Assembly (NCBI RefSeq): GCF_900129915.1
Contig: NZ_FQXH01000011.1
Coordinates: 1-64,000, forward strand
Direction of reading: 5' to 3'
Length of the DNA: 64,000 nucleotides
Origin: Tepidibacter thalassicus DSM 15285
GTDB lineage: Bacteria > Bacillota > Clostridia > Peptostreptococcales > Peptostreptococcaceae
Below are positions 39,766-48,106 of this stretch, in pieces. Each line of letters opens with the position of its first letter. Position 1 is the first letter of the stretch. A program made the translations under genes and the position numbers. The notes under the pieces were generated by a model. It searched no databases. It was not told where the DNA came from and saw only the letters and a list, made by a program, of their open reading frames with translations.

Positions 39766-39794
39766 ATTATACTACTTTTTCTAAAAATTTGCAA
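39766..39794 (-). promoter_or_regulatory. Promoter of tetR-RND operon
   Basis: On the minus strand TTGCAA (39789-39794) and TATAAT (39766-39771) have a 17-base spacer. The -35 lies in the distal arm of the amidase terminator hairpin. Confidence 0.75.
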
Positions 39795-39837
39795 ATAAAA
39801 TAGGGTAGAATTTCTACCCTATTTTATTTGCAAATTT
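39785..39837 (-). terminator. Long hairpin terminator within amidase 3' end
   Basis: A perfect 26-base inverted repeat (39785-39810 and 39812-39837) with a one-base centre. One arm encodes the last seven codons and stop of the amidase; the other holds the -35 of the tetR promoter. A tight loop of three to five bases is expected in RNA. Confidence 0.75.
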
Positions 39838-40383
39838 CTTTATAAGCTCTCTTACATATTCAGATTTATACACCTCATTGTTTTTCCAATAGTCTGGAGA
39901 GTTTATTACTCCTTTTTCTGCTAGTTTATTTATCGCATTCTTAAAATCATCGTCAACTGCTCTGTTCTCCCTCTTTAATTCATTTAAAAGCCAATTATAA
40001 GGAAATTTTTTTCCTGGACAAGTTTTATAACTCGCAAATTGATTATGCATATATACAGGTAATTGTCCATATCTACCCCATATATCTTTTATAAGCTCAA
40101 TCAATTTGTACAATTGTGCCTTTGGTGGTTCATCTATATCAAAATTTCCAACTAAACATATCCCTATACTGCTTGAATTTTGTCCCTTTGTATGTGCTCC
40201 TACTTCATTTTCATTTCTTCCCTTGAGAATTTCATATTCTTCTCCTACAAGCTCTATTCCCCAATGATAACCTATATCTCTCCAACCTTTACTTCTATGA
40301 TAATTTCTTATAGCTTTCCAACTTACAGTTTTCCCATCTTTCGTAAGTGAATGATGTATTATTATTTTATCCGGTTTATTCAT
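39814..40383 (-). CDS. N-acetylmuramoyl-L-alanine amidase, leaderless
   Basis: This 189-residue protein has an Amidase_2/PGRP domain (1-135) with zinc ligands at His10 (IIIHHS), His113 (YMHNQF) and Cys122 (YKTCPG). It would cleave the amide bond between MurNAc and the stem peptide. No signal peptide is present. The C-terminal 50 residues (AINKLAEKGVINSPDYW) resemble tails of phage-type amidases. It may be a prophage remnant lysin or be released by lysis; no other phage gene is near. Confidence 0.88.
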   Translation of the reverse strand: MNKPDKIIIHHSLTKDGKTVSWKAIRNYHRSKGWRDIGYHWGIELVGEEYEILKGRNENEVGAHTKGQNSSSIGICLVGNFDIDEPPKAQLYKLIELIKDIWGRYGQLPVYMHNQFASYKTCPGKKFPYNWLLNELKRENRAVDDDFKNAINKLAEKGVINSPDYWKNNEVYKSEYVRELIKKFANKIG

Positions 40384-40457
40384 CTCTATCTCCCCTTCAA
40401 AATTAATTGCCCTTTGGCAATAATAATATATGTTTTTTATCTATAAATGTATACATC

Positions 40458-41339
40458 TTATTTTTTATCGTATTTTTTAACTACTTTATGTAAATAATTT
40501 AAAAACTCATCTCTTAAATTATCACGCTTTAGAGCAAAATCAACTGTTGCTTGTAAAAATCCTAATTTATCCCCAACATCATATCTTCTTCCTTCAAAGT
40601 TATAAGCATACATAGCTTCTCGTTTTGAAAGCTCTTTTAAACCATCTGTAAGCTGAATTTCTCCACCTTTTCCCGCAGGTAAATTTTCTAATATCTCAAA
40701 TATACTAGGTGTTATTATATATCTTCCAAGTATTGCAATATTTGAAGGAGCTTTATCTGGATTTGGCTTTTCCACTAAATCCTTTACTTTATATATTCTA
40801 TCTTCTATGTGTTTTCCAGCTACTATTCCATACTTATCTACATCTTCCTTTGAAACGTTTTGAACTCCAAGTATAGTAGTTCTGTATTCCTGATAAGCAT
40901 TTATAAGCTGTTTTAAACAAGGGGTTTTAGAGTCAACAATATCATCTCCAAGCATTACTGCAAAAGGTTCATTTCCAATGAAATGTTTTGCACAATAAAT
41001 CGCATGTCCAAGTCCTTTAGGCTCTTTTTGTCTTATATAGTGAATGTTGATCATATTAGATATATTTCTAACAATTTCAAGTAAATCTTTTTTCCCTTTG
41101 TTCTCAAGCTCTAACTCTAATTCTACAGATTTATCAAAGTGATCTTCTATTGATTTTTTATTTCTACCTGTAATTATCAATATTTCTTCTATTCCAGATT
41201 CAACAGCTTCCTCTATTATATATTGAAGTGTCGGCTTATCAACTATTGGAAGCATCTCCTTTGGTTGAGCTTTTGTCGCCGGTAAAAATCTAGTTCCTAA
41301 TCCTGCCGCTGGTATTATAGCTTTTCTAACCTCATTCAT
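40458..41339 (-). CDS. galU: UTP-glucose-1-phosphate uridylyltransferase
   Basis: This 293-residue enzyme makes UDP-glucose for surface glycans and, with galE at 57447-58460, UDP-galactose. The nucleotide-binding motif is PAAGLGTRFLPATKAQPKEM at the N-terminus; VEKPNPDKAPSNIAILGRY and GGEIQLTDGL follow. The start is ATG 41339 (MNEVRK), eight bases after AGGAGGA; an ATG six bases upstream is too close. Confidence 0.95.
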   Translation of the reverse strand: MNEVRKAIIPAAGLGTRFLPATKAQPKEMLPIVDKPTLQYIIEEAVESGIEEILIITGRNKKSIEDHFDKSVELELELENKGKKDLLEIVRNISNMINIHYIRQKEPKGLGHAIYCAKHFIGNEPFAVMLGDDIVDSKTPCLKQLINAYQEYRTTILGVQNVSKEDVDKYGIVAGKHIEDRIYKVKDLVEKPNPDKAPSNIAILGRYIITPSIFEILENLPAGKGGEIQLTDGLKELSKREAMYAYNFEGRRYDVGDKLGFLQATVDFALKRDNLRDEFLNYLHKVVKKYDKK

Positions 41340-41412
41340 TTTCATCTTCCTCCTGATACTTTTTGCATATGATACTATAATTCAACTCATTCGCTATTTT
41401 TCCTCTATTTAT

Positions 41413-41859
41413 TTATACATCTTTACATTTTCTCCTTTTACACGATTTCATACAACATCCTTTCATCTGTATACATGCAATTTTTTCCGAATCACATTCT
41501 GGACAGGTTGTAATATTTTTTTCATAAGCTCTATCAAACTCTTTCCCACAATCTATACATTTATATCTGCAAATATTAAATGTATAATTTCCACCTTGTA
41601 TATTTATAGCCTTTCCACTAGTTAAAGCCATGGCTACCTTTTTCCTAGCCTCATCTATAATAAGCTGAAAAGTCTGCCTTGATACATTCATTTTTTTAGC
41701 ACATTCTTCTTGGGAGAGATTTTCTATATCCTTAAGTCTCATAGCTTCTAATTCTTCAATTTTTAATTCTATTTCCTCAATTTCTCGTTTTCCATGAGGA
41801 ACAAAATACCTAATTTTAGGAACAAAAGAAATCTTTCTAGGTTTTATAGGTCTTGCCAA
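41413..41859 (-). CDS. DUF134 HTH protein with zinc ribbon
   Basis: This 148-residue putative DNA-binding protein of the DUF134 family begins MARPIKPRKI. It has a sigma-70 region 4-like HTH (LSQEECAKKMNVSRQTFQLI, about 48-70) and a C-terminal zinc ribbon plus a cysteine-rich tail (CIDCG, CPEC, CCMKSCKRRKC). Members commonly sit with NifX-like and MinD-ferredoxin genes, as here. Start TTG follows AGGAGGTATTTTTT. It lies past the terminator of the Mrp operon. Confidence 0.88.
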   Translation of the reverse strand: MARPIKPRKISFVPKIRYFVPHGKREIEEIELKIEELEAMRLKDIENLSQEECAKKMNVSRQTFQLIIDEARKKVAMALTSGKAINIQGGNYTFNICRYKCIDCGKEFDRAYEKNITTCPECDSEKIACIQMKGCCMKSCKRRKCKDV

Positions 41860-41881
41860 AAAAATACCTCCTATCTCTGAT

Positions 41882-41918
41882 AAAAAAAACCTACTGAATT
41901 TTAACAGTAGGCTTTTTT
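41882..41918 (-). terminator. Terminator after fur
   Basis: CCTACTG (41890-41896) pairs with CAGTAGG (41905-41911), with an A-run on one side and T-run on the other. It overlaps the last codons of fur and separates it from the DUF134 gene. Confidence 0.82.
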
Positions 41919-42347
41919 ACATTTATCACATATTCCAACAAGCATAATATCTATATCGTAAATATCTACATTATTTTTATTCTCAATTTCTCTACATATT
42001 TTTAGATATTGTAAATTGAGATTATTATCATCTATATCTATTATACTATTACATTTTACACATTGAAAATGAATATGTAAAGGCTTTTTACTATACATTT
42101 TCAATTCATAATAACTTACACCATCAATATTTATCTCTTTAACTATACCTATTTCACTAAACAAACTCAAAGTTCTATATACAGTTGCAAGCCCTATCTT
42201 TCTATCTTTTACTTTATCGTAAATTTGCTTGCTGTTTAAATGAGTATTAGATTTAATCAATTCTTCCAATATTACTCTTTTCTGCTTAGTAAATTTATAA
42301 CCTTTTCTCTCTATGAGATTTTTTATTGATAAAACCTTATCATCCAT
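41901..42347 (-). CDS. Fur-family metalloregulator
   Basis: This 148-residue regulator has a winged-helix N-terminal domain (HLNSKQIYDKVKDRKIGLATVYR) and a dimerisation domain with structural-zinc cysteines CVKC and CDKCKKAYC. Whether it is Fur, PerR or Zur is not decided. Its start overlaps the stop of the NifX-like gene (TAATG). As the last gene of an Fe-S/metal-related operon that starts with a palindromic promoter, autoregulation is likely. Confidence 0.9.
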   Translation of the reverse strand: MDDKVLSIKNLIERKGYKFTKQKRVILEELIKSNTHLNSKQIYDKVKDRKIGLATVYRTLSLFSEIGIVKEINIDGVSYYELKMYSKKPLHIHFQCVKCNSIIDIDDNNLNLQYLKICREIENKNNVDIYDIDIMLVGICDKCKKAYC

Positions 42348-42706
42348 TAGTGACTACCACAATCCCCTTCATGTTGATGTTCTCTACAAACACTTCCTGT
42401 TGATTTAAGTTCTCCTTTTATAAATTTATCAATTACATCATCTAAAGTTCCCTCAACTCCAACTATTACATCAATTCCATTTTCTCTAAATAATACCTGT
42501 GCTGTTTCTCCCATTCCACCAGAAATAATAACATTTGCTCCTTTTTCTGCTAAAAATCTAGGTAAAAATCCTGGTCTATGTCCTGGGTTTTCTATAAATT
42601 CTCTTTTTACTACAGCATTATCTTCAACAGTAAAAAATTCAAATCCTTCACAATGTCCAAAATGACCTGATACCATAGTTCCCTCTTTTGCAATTGCTAC
42701 TCTCAT
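42347..42706 (-). CDS. NifX/NafY-like iron-cluster-binding protein
   Basis: This 119-residue protein of the dinitrogenase iron-molybdenum cofactor biosynthesis family (RNase H-like fold) has MRVAIAKEGTMVSGHFGHCEGF and ISGGMGETA. The His/Cys-rich tail (CREHQHEGDCGSH) could bind metal. It is tightly linked to a MinD-ferredoxin ATPase gene. There are no nitrogenase genes in view, so a role in storing or delivering an Fe-S or Mo-type cluster is the general expectation only. Confidence 0.88.
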   Translation of the reverse strand: MRVAIAKEGTMVSGHFGHCEGFEFFTVEDNAVVKREFIENPGHRPGFLPRFLAEKGANVIISGGMGETAQVLFRENGIDVIVGVEGTLDDVIDKFIKGELKSTGSVCREHQHEGDCGSH

Positions 42707-43564
42707 TTAATTTACCTCCTTTAACTTTTCATTCAATATTTTCCACATATTTTTTATTTCCTCTGCAGCCTTGCTGTTTTCATAAGCTACAATAGGCTTT
42801 AACTCATTTATTGACTTTTTAACAACCTCGTCAAAAGGAATTTTACCAATCACATCTATATTTTCAGATTTACATACTTCTTCTATTTCCTTAGATATAT
42901 CTTCATTAATATCGTATTTATTTATACATACAAAAGATTTTAAATTAAACATCTTAGCTACAGAAAGTACTCTTAAAAAATCTTCAACTCCAGATTGAGT
43001 AGGCTCTACTACTATTAAAGCCATATCACATCCTGTTACTGATGCCATAACAGAACACCCAACACCAGGCGAACCATCTAAAATTATTAATTCTTCACCT
43101 TTTTTATACTTTTGAGCATTTTTCCTAACCTCTGTAACTAATTTCCCTGAACCTTCTGCTCCTGCAATCATCTCTGCTCTCGATAAAATACCCTTATCAG
43201 TCTCAGTTATAATAGTTTCTCCAGTTACTTCATCTTCAAGCTTTACTGCATCATGCCTACAAACAACAACACAAGCTCCACAGCCTTCACATTTCAAAGG
43301 ATCTACTTTAAAATCATCTATAGCATCAAACCTACAAGCTCTTATACACTTTCCACACTCTACACATTTTTCACTATCTATATGAGCAACCTTAGCTCCA
43401 ATAAAATCATTTTTTTCTACATCTTCTCCACCAAGCAATATGTGAAGATTTGACGCATCAACATCACAATCCACCTTTAAACTATTATTGCTCAAATAGG
43501 AAAAAGCTCCTGCAACCGTAGTTTTTCCTGTTCCTCCTTTTCCACTTATAACAACTAACTGCAC
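42707..43564 (-). CDS. MinD-type ATPase with inserted ferredoxin, 1
   Basis: This 285-residue P-loop protein has the deviant Walker A SGKGGTGKTT at the N-terminus and an inserted two-cluster ferredoxin (CVECGKCIRAC and CEGCGACVVVC, about 68-105). The C-terminal half is MinD/Mrp-like (VVEPTQSGVEDFLRV). Such proteins are thought to assemble or pass on Fe-S clusters in an ATP-driven cycle. GTG start overlaps the upstream stop (TAGTG), so the two paralogues are translationally coupled. Confidence 0.9.
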   Translation of the reverse strand: MQLVVISGKGGTGKTTVAGAFSYLSNNSLKVDCDVDASNLHILLGGEDVEKNDFIGAKVAHIDSEKCVECGKCIRACRFDAIDDFKVDPLKCEGCGACVVVCRHDAVKLEDEVTGETIITETDKGILSRAEMIAGAEGSGKLVTEVRKNAQKYKKGEELIILDGSPGVGCSVMASVTGCDMALIVVEPTQSGVEDFLRVLSVAKMFNLKSFVCINKYDINEDISKEIEEVCKSENIDVIGKIPFDEVVKKSINELKPIVAYENSKAAEEIKNMWKILNEKLKEVN

Positions 43565-44385
43565 TAGCTCACCCCCTCAAGCTCTTTTATTATTTCTTCA
43601 AATACACTTTCATATTCCTCATCTTCAACTATTAACTTCCCTTGAGAGTAAAGCTGTGCTACCTTTTTTGAAAAAGGAATTTTTCCAATAATCTTTATAT
43701 TTTCAGATTTACAATAATCTTCTATTAAATTTTTATTCTCATCAGCCCTATTTATTATTATCCCAAATGGAATATTCATATCTCTTACAAGTTTTACAGC
43801 TATCTTTAAATCGTGAAGTCCAAATTTTGTAGGCTCAGTTACAAGTATCGCATAATCTGAACCATAAAGTCCTTTTACAACATTACAAGAACTTCCAGGT
43901 GCACAATCTAATATAGTAATTTTCTCGTCATCAATTTTCTTCTTAAGTTGACTTATTATAGGTCCTGCCATAGGCTCTCCTATATCTAATATTCCCATTA
44001 AACACTCTAAATTACCGCTTTTTCCTCTGTGAATTTTTCCTATACTTCTTTCCTTTTCTGAAATTGCACCAGTAGGACACGAAAGCATACAAGCTCCACA
44101 GCCATGGCACAACTTATCAAATAAAACAACCTCATTTACAAATGCAAGTGCATTAAACTGACACGCATTAATACATTTCTTACAAGATACACATTTATCC
44201 TTGTCTATCGTAGGAACAGGTACAAAAACATCTTCAGTTTCCTCAACATCAGGTTTTAAAAATATAAAACCATTAGGTTCTTCAACATCACAATCTACAT
44301 ACATTCCTCCCATTAATTTAGCGAGATTAGTAGAGATTGTAGTTTTCCCTGTTCCTCCCTTTCCACTCAATACTGCTATTTGCAC
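43564..44385 (-). CDS. MinD-type ATPase with inserted ferredoxin, 2
   Basis: This 273-residue paralogue has the same order: Walker A SGKGGTGKTT, two 4Fe-4S motifs (CVSCKKCINAC and CHGCGACMLSC, about 65-105) and a MinD-like C-terminus (VTEPTKFGLHDLKI). Two such ATPases side by side suggest a heterodimer. GTG start follows AGGAGATGATAAA. It is 14 bases after the first NifX-like gene. Confidence 0.9.
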   Translation of the reverse strand: MQIAVLSGKGGTGKTTISTNLAKLMGGMYVDCDVEEPNGFIFLKPDVEETEDVFVPVPTIDKDKCVSCKKCINACQFNALAFVNEVVLFDKLCHGCGACMLSCPTGAISEKERSIGKIHRGKSGNLECLMGILDIGEPMAGPIISQLKKKIDDEKITILDCAPGSSCNVVKGLYGSDYAILVTEPTKFGLHDLKIAVKLVRDMNIPFGIIINRADENKNLIEDYCKSENIKIIGKIPFSKKVAQLYSQGKLIVEDEEYESVFEEIIKELEGVS

Positions 44386-44399
44386 TTTATCATCTCCTT

Positions 44400-44765
44400 C
44401 TATTTCTGCATACCTAAATGAGAAGGTCCAGCCTTTTCTATTGTAGATAACTCATTATCCATAAAAAACTTAACTGCATCACTTACAGTTTCACCTTTTA
44501 TTTCATATCCCTTTATTCCAGCAGCATCTAATATTCTCTTAGCATTAGGACCTAAGCTACCACTAATAACAGCTTCAACCTTTTTATCTACTACCTGCTG
44601 TGCTGCTGCAATTCCTGCTCCTTGAGCTGATTTAACTCCATCATTTTCCACAAATTCAAAAGTATTACTTTCTGTATCGTATATTGCAAAATATAAACAT
44701 CTTCCAAATCTTAAATCAACCTTAGCATTCTCATTATTTCCTGTACTAGTAACACATATTCTCAT
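44400..44765 (-). CDS. NifX-like protein, upstream copy
   Basis: This 121-residue member of the same iron-molybdenum cofactor family has RFGRCLYFAIYD and ISGSLGPNAKRIL. Unlike the copy at 42347-42706 it has no His/Cys tail, so the two are unlikely to be simple duplicates. It is four bases downstream of mrp and upstream of the MinD-ferredoxin pair. Confidence 0.88.
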   Translation of the reverse strand: MRICVTSTGNNENAKVDLRFGRCLYFAIYDTESNTFEFVENDGVKSAQGAGIAAAQQVVDKKVEAVISGSLGPNAKRILDAAGIKGYEIKGETVSDAVKFFMDNELSTIEKAGPSHLGMQK

Positions 44766-44769
44766 CGTA

Positions 44770-45555
44770 TTAACCTCCTATTTTTTCTGATATTTTTTTA
44801 GAAAAATTTTCTTCAAAATCCAAGTTAATCTTTTCGTATAACTCAATTCTACCTTCATCACAAAGCTCTACAAACTGTGGATCTATAGGAAGCTTTGCAA
44901 TTACATCTATATCCATATTTTTAGCTATTTCTTCAATATTACTCTTACCAAATATATTAAATTTTTTATTACAATCTGGACACTCAAAATAACTCATATT
45001 CTCAACTATTCCAACTATTGGAGTATTCATCATTTTAGCCATATTTATTGACTTTTTCACAATCAAACTCACTAAATCCTGAGGCGATGTAACCACTACT
45101 ATTCCATCAACCGGAAGTGATTGCATTATTGTAAGAGGTACATCTCCCGTTCCAGGAGGAAGATCTATCAATAAATAATCAAGTTCTCCCCATGCTGTAT
45201 CTGTATAAAACTGTTTTACACTATTTGCAATTATAGGTCCTCTCCATACAACCGGAGAATCTTCCTTTTCTATAAGTAAATTTATAGACATTACTTTAAT
45301 ACCAGTAGATGTAGTTACAGGATATATATGCATTCCATCACTCTCAGCTCTTTTTTTATTAATTCCAAAGACCTTTGGAATACTAGGTCCTGTAATATCA
45401 GCATCTAAAATCCCTACATTATAACCCTTATTTCTCAAAGCTACTGCAATTAAAGAAGTTACAGAGGACTTTCCAACTCCTCCCTTCCCACTCATAACTG
45501 CTATTATTTTTTTTATGTCCGTAAGATCATTAGTTTTTTCTTTTTGAAATTCCAA
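44770..45555 (-). CDS. mrp: Mrp/NBP35 Fe-S carrier ATPase
   Basis: This 261-residue ApbC/Mrp-family protein has the P-loop VMSGKGGVGKSSVTS, the DLPPGTGD motif and the bridging-cluster CPDC site in FECPDCNKKFN. It binds and transfers a 4Fe-4S cluster. Start TTG follows AGGAGGGGTAATT. It is the first gene of a six-gene operon ending with fur, transcribed from a perfect consensus promoter. Confidence 0.93.
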   Translation of the reverse strand: MEFQKEKTNDLTDIKKIIAVMSGKGGVGKSSVTSLIAVALRNKGYNVGILDADITGPSIPKVFGINKKRAESDGMHIYPVTTSTGIKVMSINLLIEKEDSPVVWRGPIIANSVKQFYTDTAWGELDYLLIDLPPGTGDVPLTIMQSLPVDGIVVVTSPQDLVSLIVKKSINMAKMMNTPIVGIVENMSYFECPDCNKKFNIFGKSNIEEIAKNMDIDVIAKLPIDPQFVELCDEGRIELYEKINLDFEENFSKKISEKIGG

Positions 45556-45585
45556 AATTACCCCTCCTAATTTTCATATGTAACT

Positions 45586-45611
45586 TTATAATTAGCATAT
45601 GCTAATTATAA
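45586..45611 (-). promoter_or_regulatory. 26-bp palindromic operator of the mrp operon
   Basis: A perfect 26-base palindrome centred at 45598/45599 (core AATTAGCATATGCTAATT) begins at the downstream edge of the -10 and covers the predicted transcription start. A half-site copy, GCCAATTATAATTAT (45642-45656), lies 41 bases away on the other side of the -35. The A/T pattern is compatible with a Fur-family box, but the factor is inferred from the operon's own fur gene. Confidence 0.7.
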
Positions 45612-45639
45612 TTATAGTATTCATTTCAATTATTGTCAA
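45611..45639 (-). promoter_or_regulatory. Perfect consensus promoter of mrp operon
   Basis: On the minus strand TTGACA (45634-45639) and TATAAT (45611-45616) are separated by exactly 17 bases. It is the strongest promoter in the window and is flanked by palindromic operator sequence, so it is presumably held off by a repressor. Confidence 0.9.
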
Positions 45640-45691
45640 ATGCCAATTATAATTATTTACAAATATTTTTAATTTATACATTTATATATAC

Positions 45692-45731
45692 AAAAAGTTC
45701 CGATATTGTTTCAAAACAACATCGGAACTTT
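45692..45731 (-). terminator. Terminator of the ECF/DUF4430 operon
   Basis: AAAGTTCCG pairs with CGGAACTTT around the 20-base core 45703-45722, which almost matches the core of the prfA terminator at 14771-14808. On the minus strand it ends in TTTTTG after the last surface-protein gene. Confidence 0.8.
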
Positions 45732-45735
45732 CATT

Positions 45736-48093
45736 CTAGTTCATTATTGAATTATATAGTCTATAAAGCATCACACCAGCTTGTGCTCTTGTTGCCTTTT
45801 GCTTTGGAGCAAAAGATTTTTCATCTACACCATTAATTATCCCTTCTCTTACCGCCAAAGCAACTCCTTCTTTTGCCCAAGAAGCTATTTTTTCTTTGTC
45901 TTTAAATACATTTAATTCTTCAATTTTTGCCCTTTTATATCCTTTTCTCTCAAGAACACTAGCTATAATTTTTGACATTTCTTCTCTAGTTATATCTCCA
46001 TTTGGATCAAATACAGTATCCCCTTTGCCATTTATTAATCCATTAGAATAAGCAGCTAATACAGCTTTATAGTACCAATCGTCTTTATTTACATCTTCAA
46101 ATGGAATTTCACTATCACAATCTACACATTTTAACATTCTAGTAATTAAAACTGCAAATTCCGCTCTTGTTATATTATCATTTGGATTAAATTTATCATT
46201 TTCTTTTCCATTTACCATTCCCTTACTTGCCATTATTTCTACTGCATCTTTTGCCCATTTAATATTTTCTAAATCACTAAATTTTTTAGTGTATTCTTTA
46301 GCAAAATACTTACTAAAATGATTTGTAATAAACTTTACAGTTTTAGTCTCACTATTATACATTCCACCCATAGGCTCTAAATATCCATTTTCATTTATAT
46401 AAAACACTGTAATATTTTCTTTGTTTTTAACATCACCTTTATAAGGAATGCTCACTTCAATAGGCTCTTTAAACTCAGTTATATTTTTATCTCCAACTTT
46501 TGCTTCAAAATCTACTACTACACTATCACTTGGTATGTGAATGCTTATATTTTTAGATAAATCTGAAGCATTTATCTTTTTGACTTTTAAAGTTATTTCC
46601 TTTTCCTCATCAAATGTATTTGGTTTTATGCTAAACGATGCCATATTTGTATTTACTTCTATTTTATCTAATCCACATTCCATAACTTTTGGATCTAAAC
46701 TAATTTGTGCTTCTTTTTCACCTTTAGATGCAACATTTAATATTAATTTCTTTTCTAAAACCCTATTAACTTCTATGTTATTTTTCTCCAACTTTTGTTC
46801 CATGTCTTTAACTTTGTTTAATATCTTCTGAGCTATATCTTTTATTTCATCTGCTTTTATTTCATTATTTTCAACATTTTTAATAGTTACTTTATTGATT
46901 AATCCTTGCACTAATTTAACTACTTTTTCATTTAATTCTTTTGTATTTTCTTTTCCTAATTTTTCAATTAAATCCCCAGTAGATTCTATCATATCATTTA
47001 CAATATTATCTCTATATTTTTCACTTTCCATTTTATCTATTAAATCTACTGCTAAATCTATATTTTCTTCTGTAATAGCACTTATTTCTTTCTTAACATT
47101 TTCATCTGATATTTTTTCAACTGATTTAATAAGAGATTTTATCAATACTTTACTTTTATCAGCTATATTTTTTATTTCATATTGAGAATCTACTTTCTTT
47201 AACGCTTTGTTTATTATTTTCGATACATCTTTTACATTATCTATTAACTTTTTAGCATCTTTTTCCTTGTCTATATCACTTGCCTTTTCATTTAATATAT
47301 CAATTGCATCTTCTACAGCATTTACAATTTCACTTTCACTTGAAAATTTATCAATTACAACTTTGTATAAATTTTTGTATTCATCATTTGAAATTACATC
47401 GTCTACATTCTTTTCTTTTTTACTCTCTTTATTGTTCATACTAGTATTTCTATCATCTTTTGTGTAATCAACTGTATAATACCACTCTATTTTTTGACCT
47501 TTTCTCACTTCAATAGAATCAGCACCGACATCAGGTGTCTTTCCGTCTACATTGTACAACCAACCACTTTTTGCACCCTTATCTCCATTTGCCAATCCAT
47601 CTATACTCTCTACAAATCCTCCACTTATATCATAATCTATACTATTTTTATTCAATATCCTTTTAGTAATATCGAGTACTGTGTCATTTTCCTCTATTTC
47701 AACTTTTGTTTTTCTTATAATATATCCTTTATATCCCTTTATAGAAATATACACTGTATCTTTTTTATCAACTGGAACATCTTCATCATCAGAATTTCCT
47801 ATAGATATACTCTTTGTTCCTTTATCATTTCCCACATTTACAGAACAATCATAAGTTTTTCCTTTTTCTAATTGTACATTAAACTCTATTTTTCCAGCTA
47901 AATCAGTTACTCCTTGATCTATATAATACTTTCTATTAGAATCACTTATAGTTATAGTAACTGGTTTGTTTTTTTCTCCACAAATATTAATTTTTGCAAC
48001 ATTATCATCAACAGTATAATCAATACTAACTTGTGCAAAAGAAGGAAAAACTAAAGATAAAGACAGTACTAATGATATAAATAACTTTTTCAT
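45736..48093 (-). CDS. SLH-anchored DUF4430 protein
   Basis: This 785-residue exported protein (signal 1-20) has an N-terminal beta domain, a DUF4430/transcobalamin C-terminal-like domain (about 112-212, SGWLYNVDGKTPDVGADS and WYYTVDY), a long lysine/glutamate-rich helical stalk (about 220-445), a beta region (about 455-590) and three SLH modules (about 600-785). It would hold a ligand-binding beta domain on a stalk on the cell wall. Start ATG 48093 follows GGAGGGAACAG. It is the last gene of the ECF operon. Confidence 0.87.
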   Translation of the reverse strand: MKKLFISLVLSLSLVFPSFAQVSIDYTVDDNVAKINICGEKNKPVTITISDSNRKYYIDQGVTDLAGKIEFNVQLEKGKTYDCSVNVGNDKGTKSISIGNSDDEDVPVDKKDTVYISIKGYKGYIIRKTKVEIEENDTVLDITKRILNKNSIDYDISGGFVESIDGLANGDKGAKSGWLYNVDGKTPDVGADSIEVRKGQKIEWYYTVDYTKDDRNTSMNNKESKKEKNVDDVISNDEYKNLYKVVIDKFSSESEIVNAVEDAIDILNEKASDIDKEKDAKKLIDNVKDVSKIINKALKKVDSQYEIKNIADKSKVLIKSLIKSVEKISDENVKKEISAITEENIDLAVDLIDKMESEKYRDNIVNDMIESTGDLIEKLGKENTKELNEKVVKLVQGLINKVTIKNVENNEIKADEIKDIAQKILNKVKDMEQKLEKNNIEVNRVLEKKLILNVASKGEKEAQISLDPKVMECGLDKIEVNTNMASFSIKPNTFDEEKEITLKVKKINASDLSKNISIHIPSDSVVVDFEAKVGDKNITEFKEPIEVSIPYKGDVKNKENITVFYINENGYLEPMGGMYNSETKTVKFITNHFSKYFAKEYTKKFSDLENIKWAKDAVEIMASKGMVNGKENDKFNPNDNITRAEFAVLITRMLKCVDCDSEIPFEDVNKDDWYYKAVLAAYSNGLINGKGDTVFDPNGDITREEMSKIIASVLERKGYKRAKIEELNVFKDKEKIASWAKEGVALAVREGIINGVDEKSFAPKQKATRAQAGVMLYRLYNSIMN

Positions 48094-48106
48094 CTGTTCC
48101 CTCCTT

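Noticed and set aside
39814-40383. Prophage region
   Set aside because: Only the amidase has a phage-like look; flanking genes are chromosomal and no integrase, holin or structural gene is near.
45586-45611. The 26-bp palindrome as a terminator
   Set aside because: It has no T-run on either strand suited to termination and lies exactly at the -10/start of a perfect promoter.
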